NCBI GenBank assembly: GCA_018398805.1
Contig: JAGFBZ010001926.1
Coordinates: 1,984,001-2,048,000 of the forward strand
Direction of reading: 5' to 3'
DNA from: Hirundichthys speculiger
Taxonomy: Eukaryota > Chordata > Actinopteri > Beloniformes > Exocoetidae
DNA: 64,000 nucleotides
The notes below the pieces were generated by a model. It was not told the origin of the DNA, made no database searches, and saw nothing but the letters and a program-made list of their open reading frames with translations. A program made the translations under genes and the position numbers. Below, in pieces: positions 30,001 to 43,600 of the stretch. Every line of letters starts with the position of its first letter. The stretch's first letter is position 1.

Positions 30001-33000
30001 AATGAAACAATGAAAATTATGATTAAAAAGAAAAATCAAGGAAAAACCATTCCTCAAGCCTCAATAAAAAAAAAAAACAAAAAAGAGGAAATGTTTTACA
30101 GCATTAAATGATGCTGTTTGCTCTGAGTTTTTTTTTTTTTTTTTTATCATAATACTGAATGTGGGCACTGTCTTGAAAGTGCTGTAAATACTGTAATGAA
30201 AAGCAGAAGAATTTCAAAGGTTATGTGGCAACTGACAAAAAGTTGTCAGTTAGCTGGTAAAGATATCTAGAAATTTCTCTATGATATAACTGTGATATAA
30301 CTGAGACTCTTCAAAGATCTAGTGCTAAAAGGAAACTAAATGACAGAATTGCATGAAGGTTCTTGTGGAAAAAGTAAGTTAGACATCTAAAGAAGTTCAG
30401 GTTGACCCGGAGCAGTATGAGGTGGTTTAAGCCCATACCATGTACTGCAAAGCCTAATCATTGATGGTTGAGAGCAGCACTTTTGAAAAAGAAGCACAAA
30501 AAGGCAAGACAAAAGTTTGCAAAAGTTTTATTAGATAAGTTAGACTTTCTAGCATAGTTTTCTATGGAAAAACATAACACTTTAGGAATGTAGCGCATCG
30601 TTTGGTCATTGCAGATAAATAAAACCGATAAGGGAGGGGGAGAGCAAAACGACCTAATGTGAAACATTGTGAAAGTTCCTTCATGCTCTGAGACTGCTAT
30701 GCTACCCTTTGTAATGAAGAAGAATGTGTTAGTGTCAGAAAGTGGGGTGTCGGACGAAGATCTTCATTCTTTCAGCAGGAGGCCAAAGCAGCATCCAGAT
30801 CTCATATGAAGCAGTACAAAAGCATAGTTGAATTGGGGAACTTTGTTTTAAAGCAGCCATTACAGAAGGGACTCATGCAATCTTGCACTTCACAGCTGTG
30901 GGAGTGAGCAGAAACTCTCAGCAGGCAAGAACAAGATGATTGTAGATGGAATAATTCAAGGCTGTCATTTGATGCATTTCCATTACAGTTTTGGCACTAA
31001 TCATAAGCAATATTCCAAAATGATGATAAAACCAACAGCAAAATGACAGCATTTTTAGCAAGTCTTGTTATAGAATAAAGTCCTAACAAGAATAAAGGCA
31101 ATGGATATCAAGAACCTCTTTAATTTTGCCATGTTAGTTCTTCCTCTGCATCTTTCTAGCTGTCATTTCTTTCTCGGGAAATGAAAATAAAAGTCTGCAG
31201 CAAAAAGCTGCAAGACCTTATTCATGAAGTCAACCACATCTGAGGTCATTTTACATGATTTCATAGAGGAGCAAGAGGATTCAAAACTCAAAACGTGTGC
31301 AATTTTTGAAATGCAAGGCAATAACTCCTGTTCTTGCACCTGCTCCATCATGCCCAAAGGATGAAAAGCAGAATGTGACTCCTTGGTATGACATGTGACC
31401 TATATAATATATTCCTTTGTCTCTTTTTTTGAATCGCCAAAAAAGCACCGTATGTGAGTGTTAAAATGCCCGAAGCAAAAAAAGCAAAAAAAAAGTATAT
31501 ATGAGACCGAGAGAGATGCACACACACGTGTACACACAAGCAATATATAAAACACCATCCCCATCAGAACAGTGCGGTGCTCCCCCAATAACCTGAAAGA
31601 GCTCCTGAGTCTTCAGAGAGGGAGACAGCAAATTATTATTATTATTATTATTGAGGTCAGGACAAAAATAACTAAAAGCCAAGATTAGAGACAACAAGGT
31701 GGTGTTCAGGAGAAAGCTGGAGAACAACCTCCAACAGAACAATGTACCAGCTATGTGGGATTGTACAGCATCTCTACAACATCTTCACCGCCTGAACCAG
31801 GAGAAGGTTCTGGTGCTGTGGAAGACATTCTGCCTTGTTCCACTACCAAAAAGATTTCATCCGTCTTCTAATGACTGTAGACCCCAGGAGAACGTCCCAC
31901 ATCCCCCATCACGAAGGTCCTGGAGAGACTTTTATTGGTCCGCCTGAATAAGCAAACAAGCACCTTCCAGGACCCACTCCAGTTTTCTTATCTATGTGGG
32001 GTTGGAGTTGAAGATGCCATCATAAACCTTCTTCAACAAACCCACAGTCATCTGGACAAAGCAATTAGGATTATGTTCTTCGATTTCCCCAGTGCATTTA
32101 ACACCATCCAGTCTGCTTTATTATGTAAGAAACTCCAGAAGACACAGGTGAATGAGTATGAATACCTCAGTGTTCACCTGGACAACAGACTGGACTGGAG
32201 AAGCAACACTGATGCTGTTGATAAGATGGGACAGAACAGACTTCACTTCTTAAGGAAGCGTAGGTCCTTCAGTGTTTGCAACAAGGTGTAGCATATCTTC
32301 TGGTCTGTTAGGGAGAATGCAGTCTCATCTGCAGTCATCTGTTGGGGGAACAGCATCAGAGCCAGTGACTTAAAGAAACAGAACAAACTGATACAGAAGG
32401 CTGGCTCTGCTCTGGAGCCTCTGGAGCTGATGGTGCAAAGGAAGATACTTCATAAAATGAAGCCTGAGCCTCCTCTACACAACACAGAGATTCAGCAACA
32501 GTATCTTCAGTCAGAGGCTTCTTCAGATCCGCTGCAACAGACCGCTACAGGAGATCCTTCCTGCCCACAGCTATAACCATCTATAATGAATCTTTGAAGA
32601 GACTTAAGGCATGACGACCACTGCAATGATTCATTTCTCTTCAGGGATTAATAAAGTATTTTTGAATTGAATTTAATTGTGCTCAAAGTCCCCTGTCATT
32701 GGCATACAAAGTAAAGGTGTGTCAGGAGTGTCAGACAAAAGAGCAATTTCTTTCTCGTTTCCCCACTTCCCCTCAGGCTCAGCCTCCCACACAAACCCCT
32801 CTGCAGACAGATTGAGAGCAGTCATCGGGGAGCTGAACTTTTAAACTTACTTCGGAGGCGCAGAGCTGTGACAGTCAATCTGAACTGGCCTACAGCCTGT
32901 CACATATACATACAGGCACAGGTTTCAGTGGTCACTGCCACAGTAGCATTTCAAGAATTATATTTGTGATGTTAGAAATGTACAACTGGCACATTTGACA

Positions 33001-36000
33001 ACATCAGTCTCTCACGTTCTCTAATTCTTTCTTTGTCTTACTCCCTCTACATTCTCTTCCGTGCAGCAGATAGGTGGTGAGCTCTCGCCTCCGTCTACGT
33101 GCTCTTGTTTATCTCAAAGTTGGAATCCTACTTGCATAATATTAAGTGCGCACAAACAACTGAGCTAGTGCCTTGCAAATCTTGTTTCAATGTTATTCAG
33201 TTGAATCATGAAGCTTTTGTTCTTCCTTCAGCAGCACCATATGGGAACTGAGATGTGCCTTAACTTTGAAATTATTATAGTCCTAGTCATTTGATTGACA
33301 GGCGCAGTATTTCTTTTATTATGTGTGCTTCCGGCTTTAGTTGTTACAGGGTAGAAAAGATTCTCTTAAGTTGTTAATTAGTTAACTTTTGTTTTAATTA
33401 TGAGGGCAATCTTTACAACATACATTTATGTCTGGAGGTAATATCTATTAAGAAATTTCTGGCTGAGTTGGTACTAATTTGATCTCATTTCTGAAATGAA
33501 AATTTTATTCTTAAATGTATTTTGCATTCAAAGAAAACGCTTCAGAGAGGGAAAAAAAATGTCAGTAGTGTTTCTGCATCACTACCACAGTTATGCAGTG
33601 CTGCTGTTGTTCTGATAAGCATAGCTGTAGGGGGTAGCCTCCCACTCAGCATGCTGAGCGACAATTCTGAATTCAGTGTGGCATGCCATGATGTGTTTGT
33701 AAGCTAAATGGTTGATTTGTAAGAGGTGCAGGTCTCTACTTCCTTTGCCCTCGATGAATAATGAATAAAGCTAATATTTGTTTCTTGGTGCTTGAAGAAC
33801 AGTGGGTGGGTGAGCTTTGGCCTTAGATGAGAGGCATGCACACAGACTCCTCCGAGTTTGCTGGGAGTTTACCGTCATTATTTTTAGAGGTGGAACGTGA
33901 AGCTTTGCTCAGCATGTGTAATTGTGTCGGGATAAAATTGTGATTATGTAAAAGAAGGAAAAAGGGTTGATTGTAATGTATTCTACTTGCAGTAGAAAAA
34001 TATAGCACCTCTGTTTGAACTTTGTGCCACAGCAAGACTGTTTAAAAAAATAATCTTGTAGTTTGGCATTCTTTTCTACCTGTCCATCTGTCTGTTAGTC
34101 TGAAATATATTTGTTTAAATGCATAAAGGTCACAGAGTTCCCATGTGACCTTGCAGACTATTACATGCTTTTGTCTTCTAGTAATCTTTGCTGGTCGAAC
34201 ACTCTTGAGATGAGTTTGCTCCATTTGTAAACAGTCTGCCTGACTATGAATTGATTGAGTCGAAGTTTTTTTGATGCCTGATGGGCATCAACTAGTAATT
34301 TTCTAATAGCTGTACCACGCTTACACAAACTTGCTTTGAAGATCAAACCTTAATATGTCTGTGTTCTTAGGAGTGACAGATTACCTGCTTTTTTTTAATG
34401 GTTTTCATACTTTCACCACTTACAGATTGCTCACTCTAATTAAGTGGCTTTATCTAATTTCTTCAACTGTGGTTTTTTTATCGACCTCTATGACATGACA
34501 AATGTTAAATATTTCAAGTGTTTATAAGATTTTTAGTGAAAATACTTCAATTTAATTCAATTTGAATAGTTTAATTAACACTTCTTACATACAACTTCAT
34601 GCAACATGTAGTAGACAGAAAATAACCTAATCAAATCAACATTTGATGTACAGAAACCTAAGAAAAAAAGAAGAAATAAAGCATGTAGCAGCAGAGGGCT
34701 GTGTTTTTGCTGAGAAATGGAATAATCATTTTAGTGAGTGTGTTTTCAGTGAATTTTGTAATCAGTATGGTAACGCTTTTTAGGATTTTGCTGAAACTTT
34801 AGTAAACCTATAACTGATGTGATTTTATTTTTTTGGGGGGGGCATACGCTATGCGTTTATTTGCATACATAATGAAATTTAAAGTGGTCACTTGATAATT
34901 ATTTAGACCATGTAACATAAACAAATTTAAATATGACGACTTGTGACCCAGTAACACATAAAAAAAAAAAAACCTAAAAATCTGTTTTTGACCAGGTTTT
35001 GAAAGTAGGTAAATGCAATCTCAGATGGACAACAAATACAGCATATTTCACCATGCCATTATTTATTCAACAGAAACTACCATGAGCTAAAGTGGAGAAG
35101 CTCTGTGGTTCGGTGCTGCTAATCAAATGCACTTGATCAACTAAATATTAGCGAGTGCAGCCATCTGCAGAGGTTTTTGCATTTGGGCCGGTGCGTGTTA
35201 ACATAAGGGCCACGAGGAAGGACATCAGCAATAATCAGAGAAATCAGAGAAGCATTGTTTCTGCTTTTCAGTCTGCTTGGGAAGAACATTTCTCTATAAA
35301 TAGGAGTTCATCGTTCTAGAGTGAGAAGGATTATTAACAAGTGGAATACATTCAAGATAGTTGCCATCCTTTGCAAGGATAAAGCTTCTTCTTTCTAAAA
35401 AGAATGGGCTTGACTCAAACAATGAATTTCTCTGTATATCAAAGTGCACTAGAGTCAAATGTGCGACCATCTGTCTGACAGGCAAAGCTTGACTGAAACT
35501 GAGTCATGCAGCAGAACAGTGGTCTCACTTACACCAGCAAATCTACAGCTGAATCAAGGGGTTGCAACTGCCTGAAGTCCACATTTCAGAGTTAAGAATT
35601 TAAAGTCTTAAAACGTAGGGCCAGAGTAGGCCAGAATTCCTCCACAATAATGTGAAAGACCAATATTGTTATACAGAAAAAAATGTCTTATTGTTAAAGG
35701 TGGATCTACAAACTGTATAATCATATATGTATTTAGTTTTTCTCACACAGCTTCTGCATATTTATTTCATTTTTGTTGAGTAAATGTGGTGATGTTTTTT
35801 TTTTTGATCATTCAACAGCTATCCATCTATCTTTTTTTTTTTATTTCCCCATCCCCCTGTTCAGGGTCACAAAGGGGGGGTGGGGGTGGTGGTTGGAGAT
35901 TATCAGAATCAGAATCAGAGGAGCTTTATTGCCAAGTGTGCTTGTGCACACAAGGAATTTGTCTTGGCGACAGAAGCTTCCACTGCACTGACAAGATGAC

Positions 36001-37524
36001 AATGACAAGACACAGATAACAGAAAAAAACAAGTGATAACAGCACACAATAGACATAATGTATGCACAGATATGCTATGTTCAATATATATACATTATGC
36101 AAGGGAATTGAGTATATAGAGGATATGTTTCAGTTGATAACATAATAAAAAAGAATTAATATAAGTGGATAGTGGATATTGCACTTGTTTCATTGCACCT
36201 ATGTCTGGCTGTTTCGGTGCTCAGTGCTCTGTTGTGCCGACCGAGGAAGTGGGCTGGGTGTGAGGGGTCCAGAATGATTTTGATAGCCCTTTTTCTTACT
36301 CTGGATGAGTACAGTTCTTGTAGGGTAGAGGAGGGCTGTACCAATGATTCGCTCGGCAGTTCTTCGGCAGGTGGAACTTCCTCAGCTGACGAAGAAAGTA
36401 CAGCCTCTGCTGGGCCTTTTTGACAATGGGGACAATGTGACAGTCCCATTTCAGGTCCTAAGAGATTGTAGTGGGCAGGAGCCTGAATGATTCCACTGTC
36501 ATTACAGTGCTGTCCATGATTGTGAGTGGGGGCGGGGTTCCTCCTGAAGGCCACTATCATCTCCACTGCTTTGAGCGTTTTGAGCTCCAGGTTGTTGTGA
36601 CTGCACCAGACAGCTGGCTCTTTAACCTCCTGTCTGTAAGCAGACCCATCACCGCCCTGTGTGATGTGGTGTGGTCCGCCAACTTCAGGAGCATTTTGTT
36701 CAAGGACTTTTTCAGTATTCTTGTTAGCTGAAAATAGGTCTTTGAGCCTTACTCTATGTTTGGTGATGCACTTCATTCCCCCCATAAACTCTTCTATATT
36801 ATAACCCGGGTTCCAAAAAAGTTGGGATGCTGTGTAAAATGTAAATAAAACAAAATGCAATGCTGTGCAAATCTCAGAAACTTGTATTGTATTTCTACAT
36901 ATAACATGTTTAAACCTGACCCATTTTACAATTTAATCATAGGTTTTTGCTCATTTTGACTTTTATGACAGCAACACATCTCTGAAAAGTTGAAACAGGG
37001 TGATGTTTACCATTGTGTAGCATCCCCTCTTCTTTCAACAGCTGTCTGTAATTGTCTGGGAGACGAGGAGACCAGTTGCTGGAATTTTAGGAGAGGAATG
37101 TTGTCCTCTTCTGTCTGATGCATGCCTGTAACTGCCCATCAGTCCTGGGCCTTTGTTGCAGGATTTTTGGTTTAATGATGAGTCAAATATTTTCTCTTAG
37201 TAAAAAAGGTCTGGACTGCAGGCAGGCCAGTTCAGCATCTGTGGCCTGGTGAAGTGGAATTAAAAGATCTGTGATGACTGAGAAAGCAGTGCTTAACCTA
37301 TTCTACTAAATTCATCCTGGATTATTTTATTGCATGAATCCCAAACCAGATTAAGAATGGCTATGTCATGCCAGGTGTAACTAAGCTTGGTACGTACTGG
37401 TTCATGGCTTTCTTAAGCAGACCATGAGGTCAATCACAGATGAATCACTGATATCAGAAATGGAGAGAATGCATGTTACTGTAATAAAAACATATGAGTT
37501 TTAAACTCCTAATGCTTAAAAAAG

Positions 37525-37579
<55 letters not shown>

Positions 37580-37594
37580 TATATATACATATAC

Positions 37595-37629
<35 letters not shown>

Positions 37630-40600
37630 AGGGCTGCGCAATGATTAAAATTTTTTATCGCGATTTATCGCATTATTTCCCTGATTAATCACGATTACGA
37701 TTTGCATTGTATACGCAAAATCAAATAATGTATTCAAAAGTAGTGTAAAATGCACTTTTATTAAAATGTTCTGCTGCCATATGAACTAAAGTGTCATAAC
37801 ATTTGTTGTTCAAACACTTTTAACATTCGGACTTGTCAGTAACACATATTTAATGTAAATCTCATCTTAAATAATGTAAAATAAAATAAAGTTTATTGCC
37901 ACTGCCAGGGCATTAATGTCATCCTGTTTTTATAAAAAAAAAAAAAAAAAGTCTACAAACACAATCCAACAAAATGATTGTGGCTCAGCACAATCAGAAC
38001 AATAAAACAGGTAATTTCTGAGGTAACAGCAGAAACTTTCAACGGGGAGTTTAACTTGGCAGTTGTTACAAATAACCTTGTTTCTGTTTCTGTTTCCTCC
38101 ATCTGAGAGAACTTTAAAATGAAAATGTCCATGTTAAAATTCAATAACTTAACCAATCCGTGTATCATTCATTCTTTCCATTTTCAATTGTCAATCAAAA
38201 ATAAAAAAAAATTAAAAAGTGACATTTTATTGCGCTTTTCATTTTTTAATCTAACAGAAAAAAAAAACGAAAAAAAATTTCCTGTTTTTTTATACTACAA
38301 TTTTAGACTTGGATCAAAATACGAAATGAAAAAACGGGCCACAGAACTGAATTTGTTTTATAATCGAGGACTGGACTTTCTGTTGTCATTACACATCTGT
38401 GCCACTAGATGGAGCCGCACTAAAGTAACCAGTAAGAGAATAGCGCGACAGTGAACACATGGAGCAGATCTGACGTAACATGGAGGAATGACACAAAAGT
38501 TGTTTGCCAATTGTCTTCCGGTTCCGCAGCAGCCAGTAACAGACTTTTCAAAACAAAAGCATGTGAGCAACATGCGTTAATGCGGGATAAAATAATTGTC
38601 GGCGTTAATAAATGAATGAGTTAACACGATAATAACTTGCCCAGCCCTAATATATATATGCTAATAATCAGCTAAGAGAGACTGGCAGACAATAGCAGTC
38701 AGATTGAATGCGTTATGGGCTACACTTAAGGAGATCATTAAATAAATGTCCCTTTATTAGCAACAAAACCTCCAACAAGAATGTCACATACATTGTATAA
38801 AAAATGTCTTCGCATTCTACATTTATTTTTGGTCAAACATTTGAAAATATTAAAGTGGGAATTTTTTTTTGCTGCCATCTACTGGTCAGTAAAATAAGGA
38901 AAATCTATTTTAAATTAATTTGTAATTGTTATCTACCTAAAACAATTTTAATGAAGAAGTGAAAAAGGAATTTGGATTCTAAATGTAAATTTTGTAAAAG
39001 CAATAAAGAAAATTTACTTTTCTCTTGTGTTTTCTTTTTTTCTTTTTTTTTTTTTCCTGTTTACAGATGAATTTTTGTACTACCTTGTATACTTTCTTGC
39101 TAAATTAAAGTCAATTAAAATAAAGTAGGCCTAGTTTGTTCAAGTAACGAATACTTTTACTGGAGAAATGCCAGAGGATTCGACCTGCCCTGAAACACTC
39201 TATCATCAGAAAGATCTTCTAAAGAGCGCTGCTTCATTCAAACCGTGGTTCAACAAGGGTCACGACATTGTGAAAGAAACACATGTGGTATGACTGGAAT
39301 GTTAAATTTAATAGACTATCATCATCATCATCACTGACCTTACTGTGATCACCTTTGTGAGCTCAGTCGTTTCTAATCATCTTAACAAGTGGAATAATAT
39401 TGAGAGGAGACACAATAACAAATTGTGTCATTGAGATCAATAAAATATCAGCCTTCCTAAAGTCTCTCACCTTTATAATTTTAACCTGGCCTGGACTGTA
39501 GACAATGGTTATTAGAATTCCTAATTACAATTTGTTTGTAAAAATCATGAAAAATGTTAAAAAGGAAACATACACACAGTAGTTTATGAATGACTTCATT
39601 AAATATACTTCCAGTTGGATTGACACCTGACAGAAGAGATCAGAGCAGCAGGATTAAGAAATATTGCATAGAATAAATCTCCATGGTAACATATCTTATC
39701 GCGCTTTTGTGCAACTGACTGTAGGATAGGTTCAGCCAGGATAACTGAAATATCCCAGCTTAATCCCTTATCTTGGTTTCATGCAGAAGCCATCTGGACT
39801 GTTATCCCTTGAAGCCATACTGTTGTGATGGATGCAGTGTGTGGTTTCAGCCTTGTCTTGCTGAAATATGCAAGGCAAAAATCTTTTGTAGTTTTTGAAT
39901 TATGGCATTTGACCTTTTTTTTCATCTTTTCAGACCTCTCAATGCATTTCCAGTGACAGAATGTTTCAGTTTCATTGTAAATAACAAGCTGCTGGAGTGT
40001 GGAGCCCTTAAAATTAAAACCAAAAATTTTCTTTTCAAACTGCTCTTGATGTCAGAGCTTTAAAGCCACAGACATAATTTATACACCAAAAGGTAGGTGT
40101 TTTTGTCATCTTTCACACAATGTAACCCTCGAAAACGAGAGACTTAGACTTTTCCTGCTAGAATTCTCTAAATGACAAAAAGTCTTCTTTTTCCTATACT
40201 TTGTAATGCAAAATCTGATCCGGTCTTCCAAAATAGAGCAAAATTTTCTCTTTTTTTAACTCGCTGGTACATCCAAAATTTTTGCCCTAGAAACACAAAT
40301 GCTACACCGATCTTTGTGGGAATGTCTTGCGGTTCCTACGATGTCAAGGAAAATTTGTTGGGAGTCATCGTTTTCCTATAAATTGCGGTTGTTTCAGACC
40401 ATGATTGACTGAATTTTCAGTGTGATTCAGATTGAATGGAATTTTATAACTGACAGAGAAGTTCAGGTGGTGCTGATCTACAGCTGTCAGTCTCTGTATT
40501 TTTGACCTGATTTGACCTTTTGGGCAGTCAAACCTGGTTTGGAAATTTAAAATATGATTAATTTTCAATGCAAACACTTTCTTTTTTCTACAATGGCTTG

Positions 40601-43600
40601 CTTACATTGTTTAAATCTATTGGTGCATTGTTTTTTTTTTGCATTTTATGTTATTTTAACACTATATTGAGCCAATAATACATCCACTTATACGTTTAAG
40701 GTGTTCAAACATTCCACTAAAACTTTCTGAAAAATCTTGTTCAGTTTAATTATTCTTCAAATGTTCAAATCTATGTTGATCTCATTGCAATTATGTTTCT
40801 AACGTCCCCTGTGCATTTTACGAGTTGTAAGTACTTCCTCATCAGAATGTTCAACTCTTTCTGAAGATTTACGTTTTAGACTTGTGCTTTTAAAAAATCT
40901 TTATACTTTTAAATGTTTTGCTTTATTTGAATACATTTTTGGAATTCTTTTTCATTTGAATTTTGCCAATTTCAGTGTATTTCCCATTCTCCTACCTTAG
41001 TGACATTCATCATGTCGCTCCCTTTGCCGTGGTTGCCATTTTTCACCTTTTCAATACTTTCTGCTGAGACGTTTTTGCTGATTTATAGCTGTGTTCAAAG
41101 ATTATTCAGTTGTTCAGATTCCTTTTTAAATTTCATGTTCTTCAAAAAGATTTTAAGCAGAGTTCAGGCAATATTCAGCAGAGTTCAGGTCAAAAATTCA
41201 GCTTAATGCCTTCACACCTGCATTTTCACAGAAAATGTGATTTTTTGAGTTTCTTTTGATTTCCCCATGGTGTGTAGAAGGATGTGTTTGAGGTGTGATT
41301 TACAATACACCCACAGCTGTGCCTCCATTTAACTCCAATGTCAGAAGCTTCCAAAGCCATGACATAATCATCTGGGCTTTCCCAGATTATTTAAAGGCAT
41401 AGTAATATTTGTGTATATTTTTAAAAAAAAAAAAGAAAGAAGAACACATTATCTCTCTCATTATTTGGGATTTAGCAAATATAATTTATTTTTTCAATTT
41501 TTCCTAACTGACCTAAAAGAGGAAAAGTTTGGTTTGATTTAATGTCAGACAGTAAGACCAAAAAAATGCTTTAGTGTGTAGTTTTTAGGTTTGTGATCTT
41601 CTAGTTGTAACTGTATTTGCCTGAGAAAGGTTTTTTGTTTCAATTTAGTTATATTATGTTATGCTTTATTTTATCTTACAGTGTAGCAGTTCATTTTTAC
41701 AAGAGAAAGATTTAGGAAAAATAAAAGTCATCTATCAAAAGTAAGTGATGACACAAATCCCAAGTTTTGAATGAATTTGAAGCTGCAGCGTGCGCAGATT
41801 GACAGCGCCATCATTCTAGATTTGTAAATGAGTACAGTTTAGTTCAGGGTTGGATCCAGCTGAATTACTGTGTGAGCAATTGCTCATGTGTGTCTTTGAC
41901 TTTGCTTGTGTGATTCTGTTATCTGTGTGAAACCTTTTTGTCAAGGAAGAGTGTGGGATTTCATGCCTGGTGCAGATCGCAGATCTGTTTCCCTTGTCAC
42001 ACAACACTTACTGCAACAAAGAGCCCCCCCCCCCCCCCCCCCCCCCGCCCGCCTTCCCCTTGCACCTTACCTAAACCTGCCTCACTTTGTCTGTGTTTCC
42101 CAGGTGTGGTATCTGTCAGGCTGGGTGTGCTACCTCCAGTGGGAAAAAGCAAAGGAACAGCAAGGAAGAGAGGGAAGAGAAGTCACAGCAGAGGAGAAAG
42201 AGGAATGGCAGGCATTGCAGGAGGCAGCTAGATCCTACCTGACCAATGCAAAGAAGGTAATTTGGCCCAGAAACCTGATCATTTCTTTAACACCATTCTC
42301 TTCTTTGTGCATTGAACCTGTAAAAGCAAAATTATGTCAAAGTTAATGTGTTCAAAGTTTCATCACTTGTCTTTCCTGCTACTTATAGGAAGGGCGTGTT
42401 TTCTTTTTAGTTTTTTTTTTCCTCTTTCCTAATTTCAGTGGTGGGCCGTGCATTTTACACCTAGGCCTTCAGTAGTGCTGCGTCTGAATCAATCCAACCC
42501 TCAATAACTATTTCATAGCTATAAAACTTCTACTGCAGGTACAGCTGCGACACACATAAAAAAGCATCAATAATAACCTCATAAAATTGCAATATTATTT
42601 AGAAATAAAACAACATTTTACTCACCAAAAATCCTCATTATTGGTACACAAAATCCATCCTCCTTTCTTTCCTCAAGAAGATTTCAATTACTTTGTCGTG
42701 CAGATTATCCATCCCTTTCAGTTCCATCAAGAAGTCCTTTTCTATCACCATTGAAGCTAATGCTGAAAGTTGAGCCTGCCCTGTCGTATTTCTGGAATAA
42801 GTTTTAATTCACTTTAGGGCTGAGAATGTCCGTTCAACAGAAGCAGTGGGCACGGGGATGGTCACCGACATAAACATAGTGGCGGATGATAAAAGATGAA
42901 TAGGCCACATTTGCCAGTAACCTGTCTGTCCAGTTGTGAAGTTTCCTCACTTCATGATGCATTTATAAACACTCAATCCATAAGATATATAAGAGGGCCC
43001 AGGTATTATTGAACAGGCGTTATTGTGTTTGCAAGAATAACGGGATAAAACAGTGACTGCAAAATACCTTTTAAGTGTTGTATTGTGGGTAGTTCTGACC
43101 ACCTCATCCACTATTGCAGTAACATGGAGGGTACCAGTAAGTACTAATAGCAGGTACATTGTCACATTAAGTCTTAATAACTAGTTCTTGTCAGAGAAAG
43201 AGTACACGCAGTATTACAGACATTAGTGGATTCTTACCAAGCTGTTCCTTGTTGCTTCAGGAAGATGCATACTCCTGAAAGAAGTTTAATTTTTTTTATC
43301 CCCCCCCCGTCTCTCGCTGTCTCTCTCACTTACACGCATACACACACACTTACTTGCCACAGTCATAAAGCACGCAGAGAAATGGACTGGTGCCAAAACA
43401 AGCCGTTGGGCTTTGAGGCCTCATTTCCATGATGAAGCCCATTTTAACTGGCGGACTGACTCATCGTTAATAATTAACACTCTGATGCTCAGAAACAAAG
43501 CTCAGTTTCAACCAGGGACAATCTAAACCACACAATGGACAGATGTAGACACACATGCAGAGAGGCGATGCTGTGGAATTAAATGCACCGTGAAAGCGGC

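Larger units (their letters stand above)
29328..42103 (+). other. Acl4-like intron 9 (12.8 kb)
   Basis: Repeat-rich intron. It contains the L2 fragment (31630-32675), the antisense LINE (35905-36735), DNA-element pieces (36808-37260 and about 39811-39890), a TA array and hAT-like element (37529-38649) and a 23-C run (42024-42046). Between these is AT-rich unassigned sequence. Confidence 0.65.

Noticed and set aside
36156..36860. 234-codon minus-strand ORF
   Set aside because: It contains L2-like LINE fragments joined by frameshifts and is mobile-element debris.
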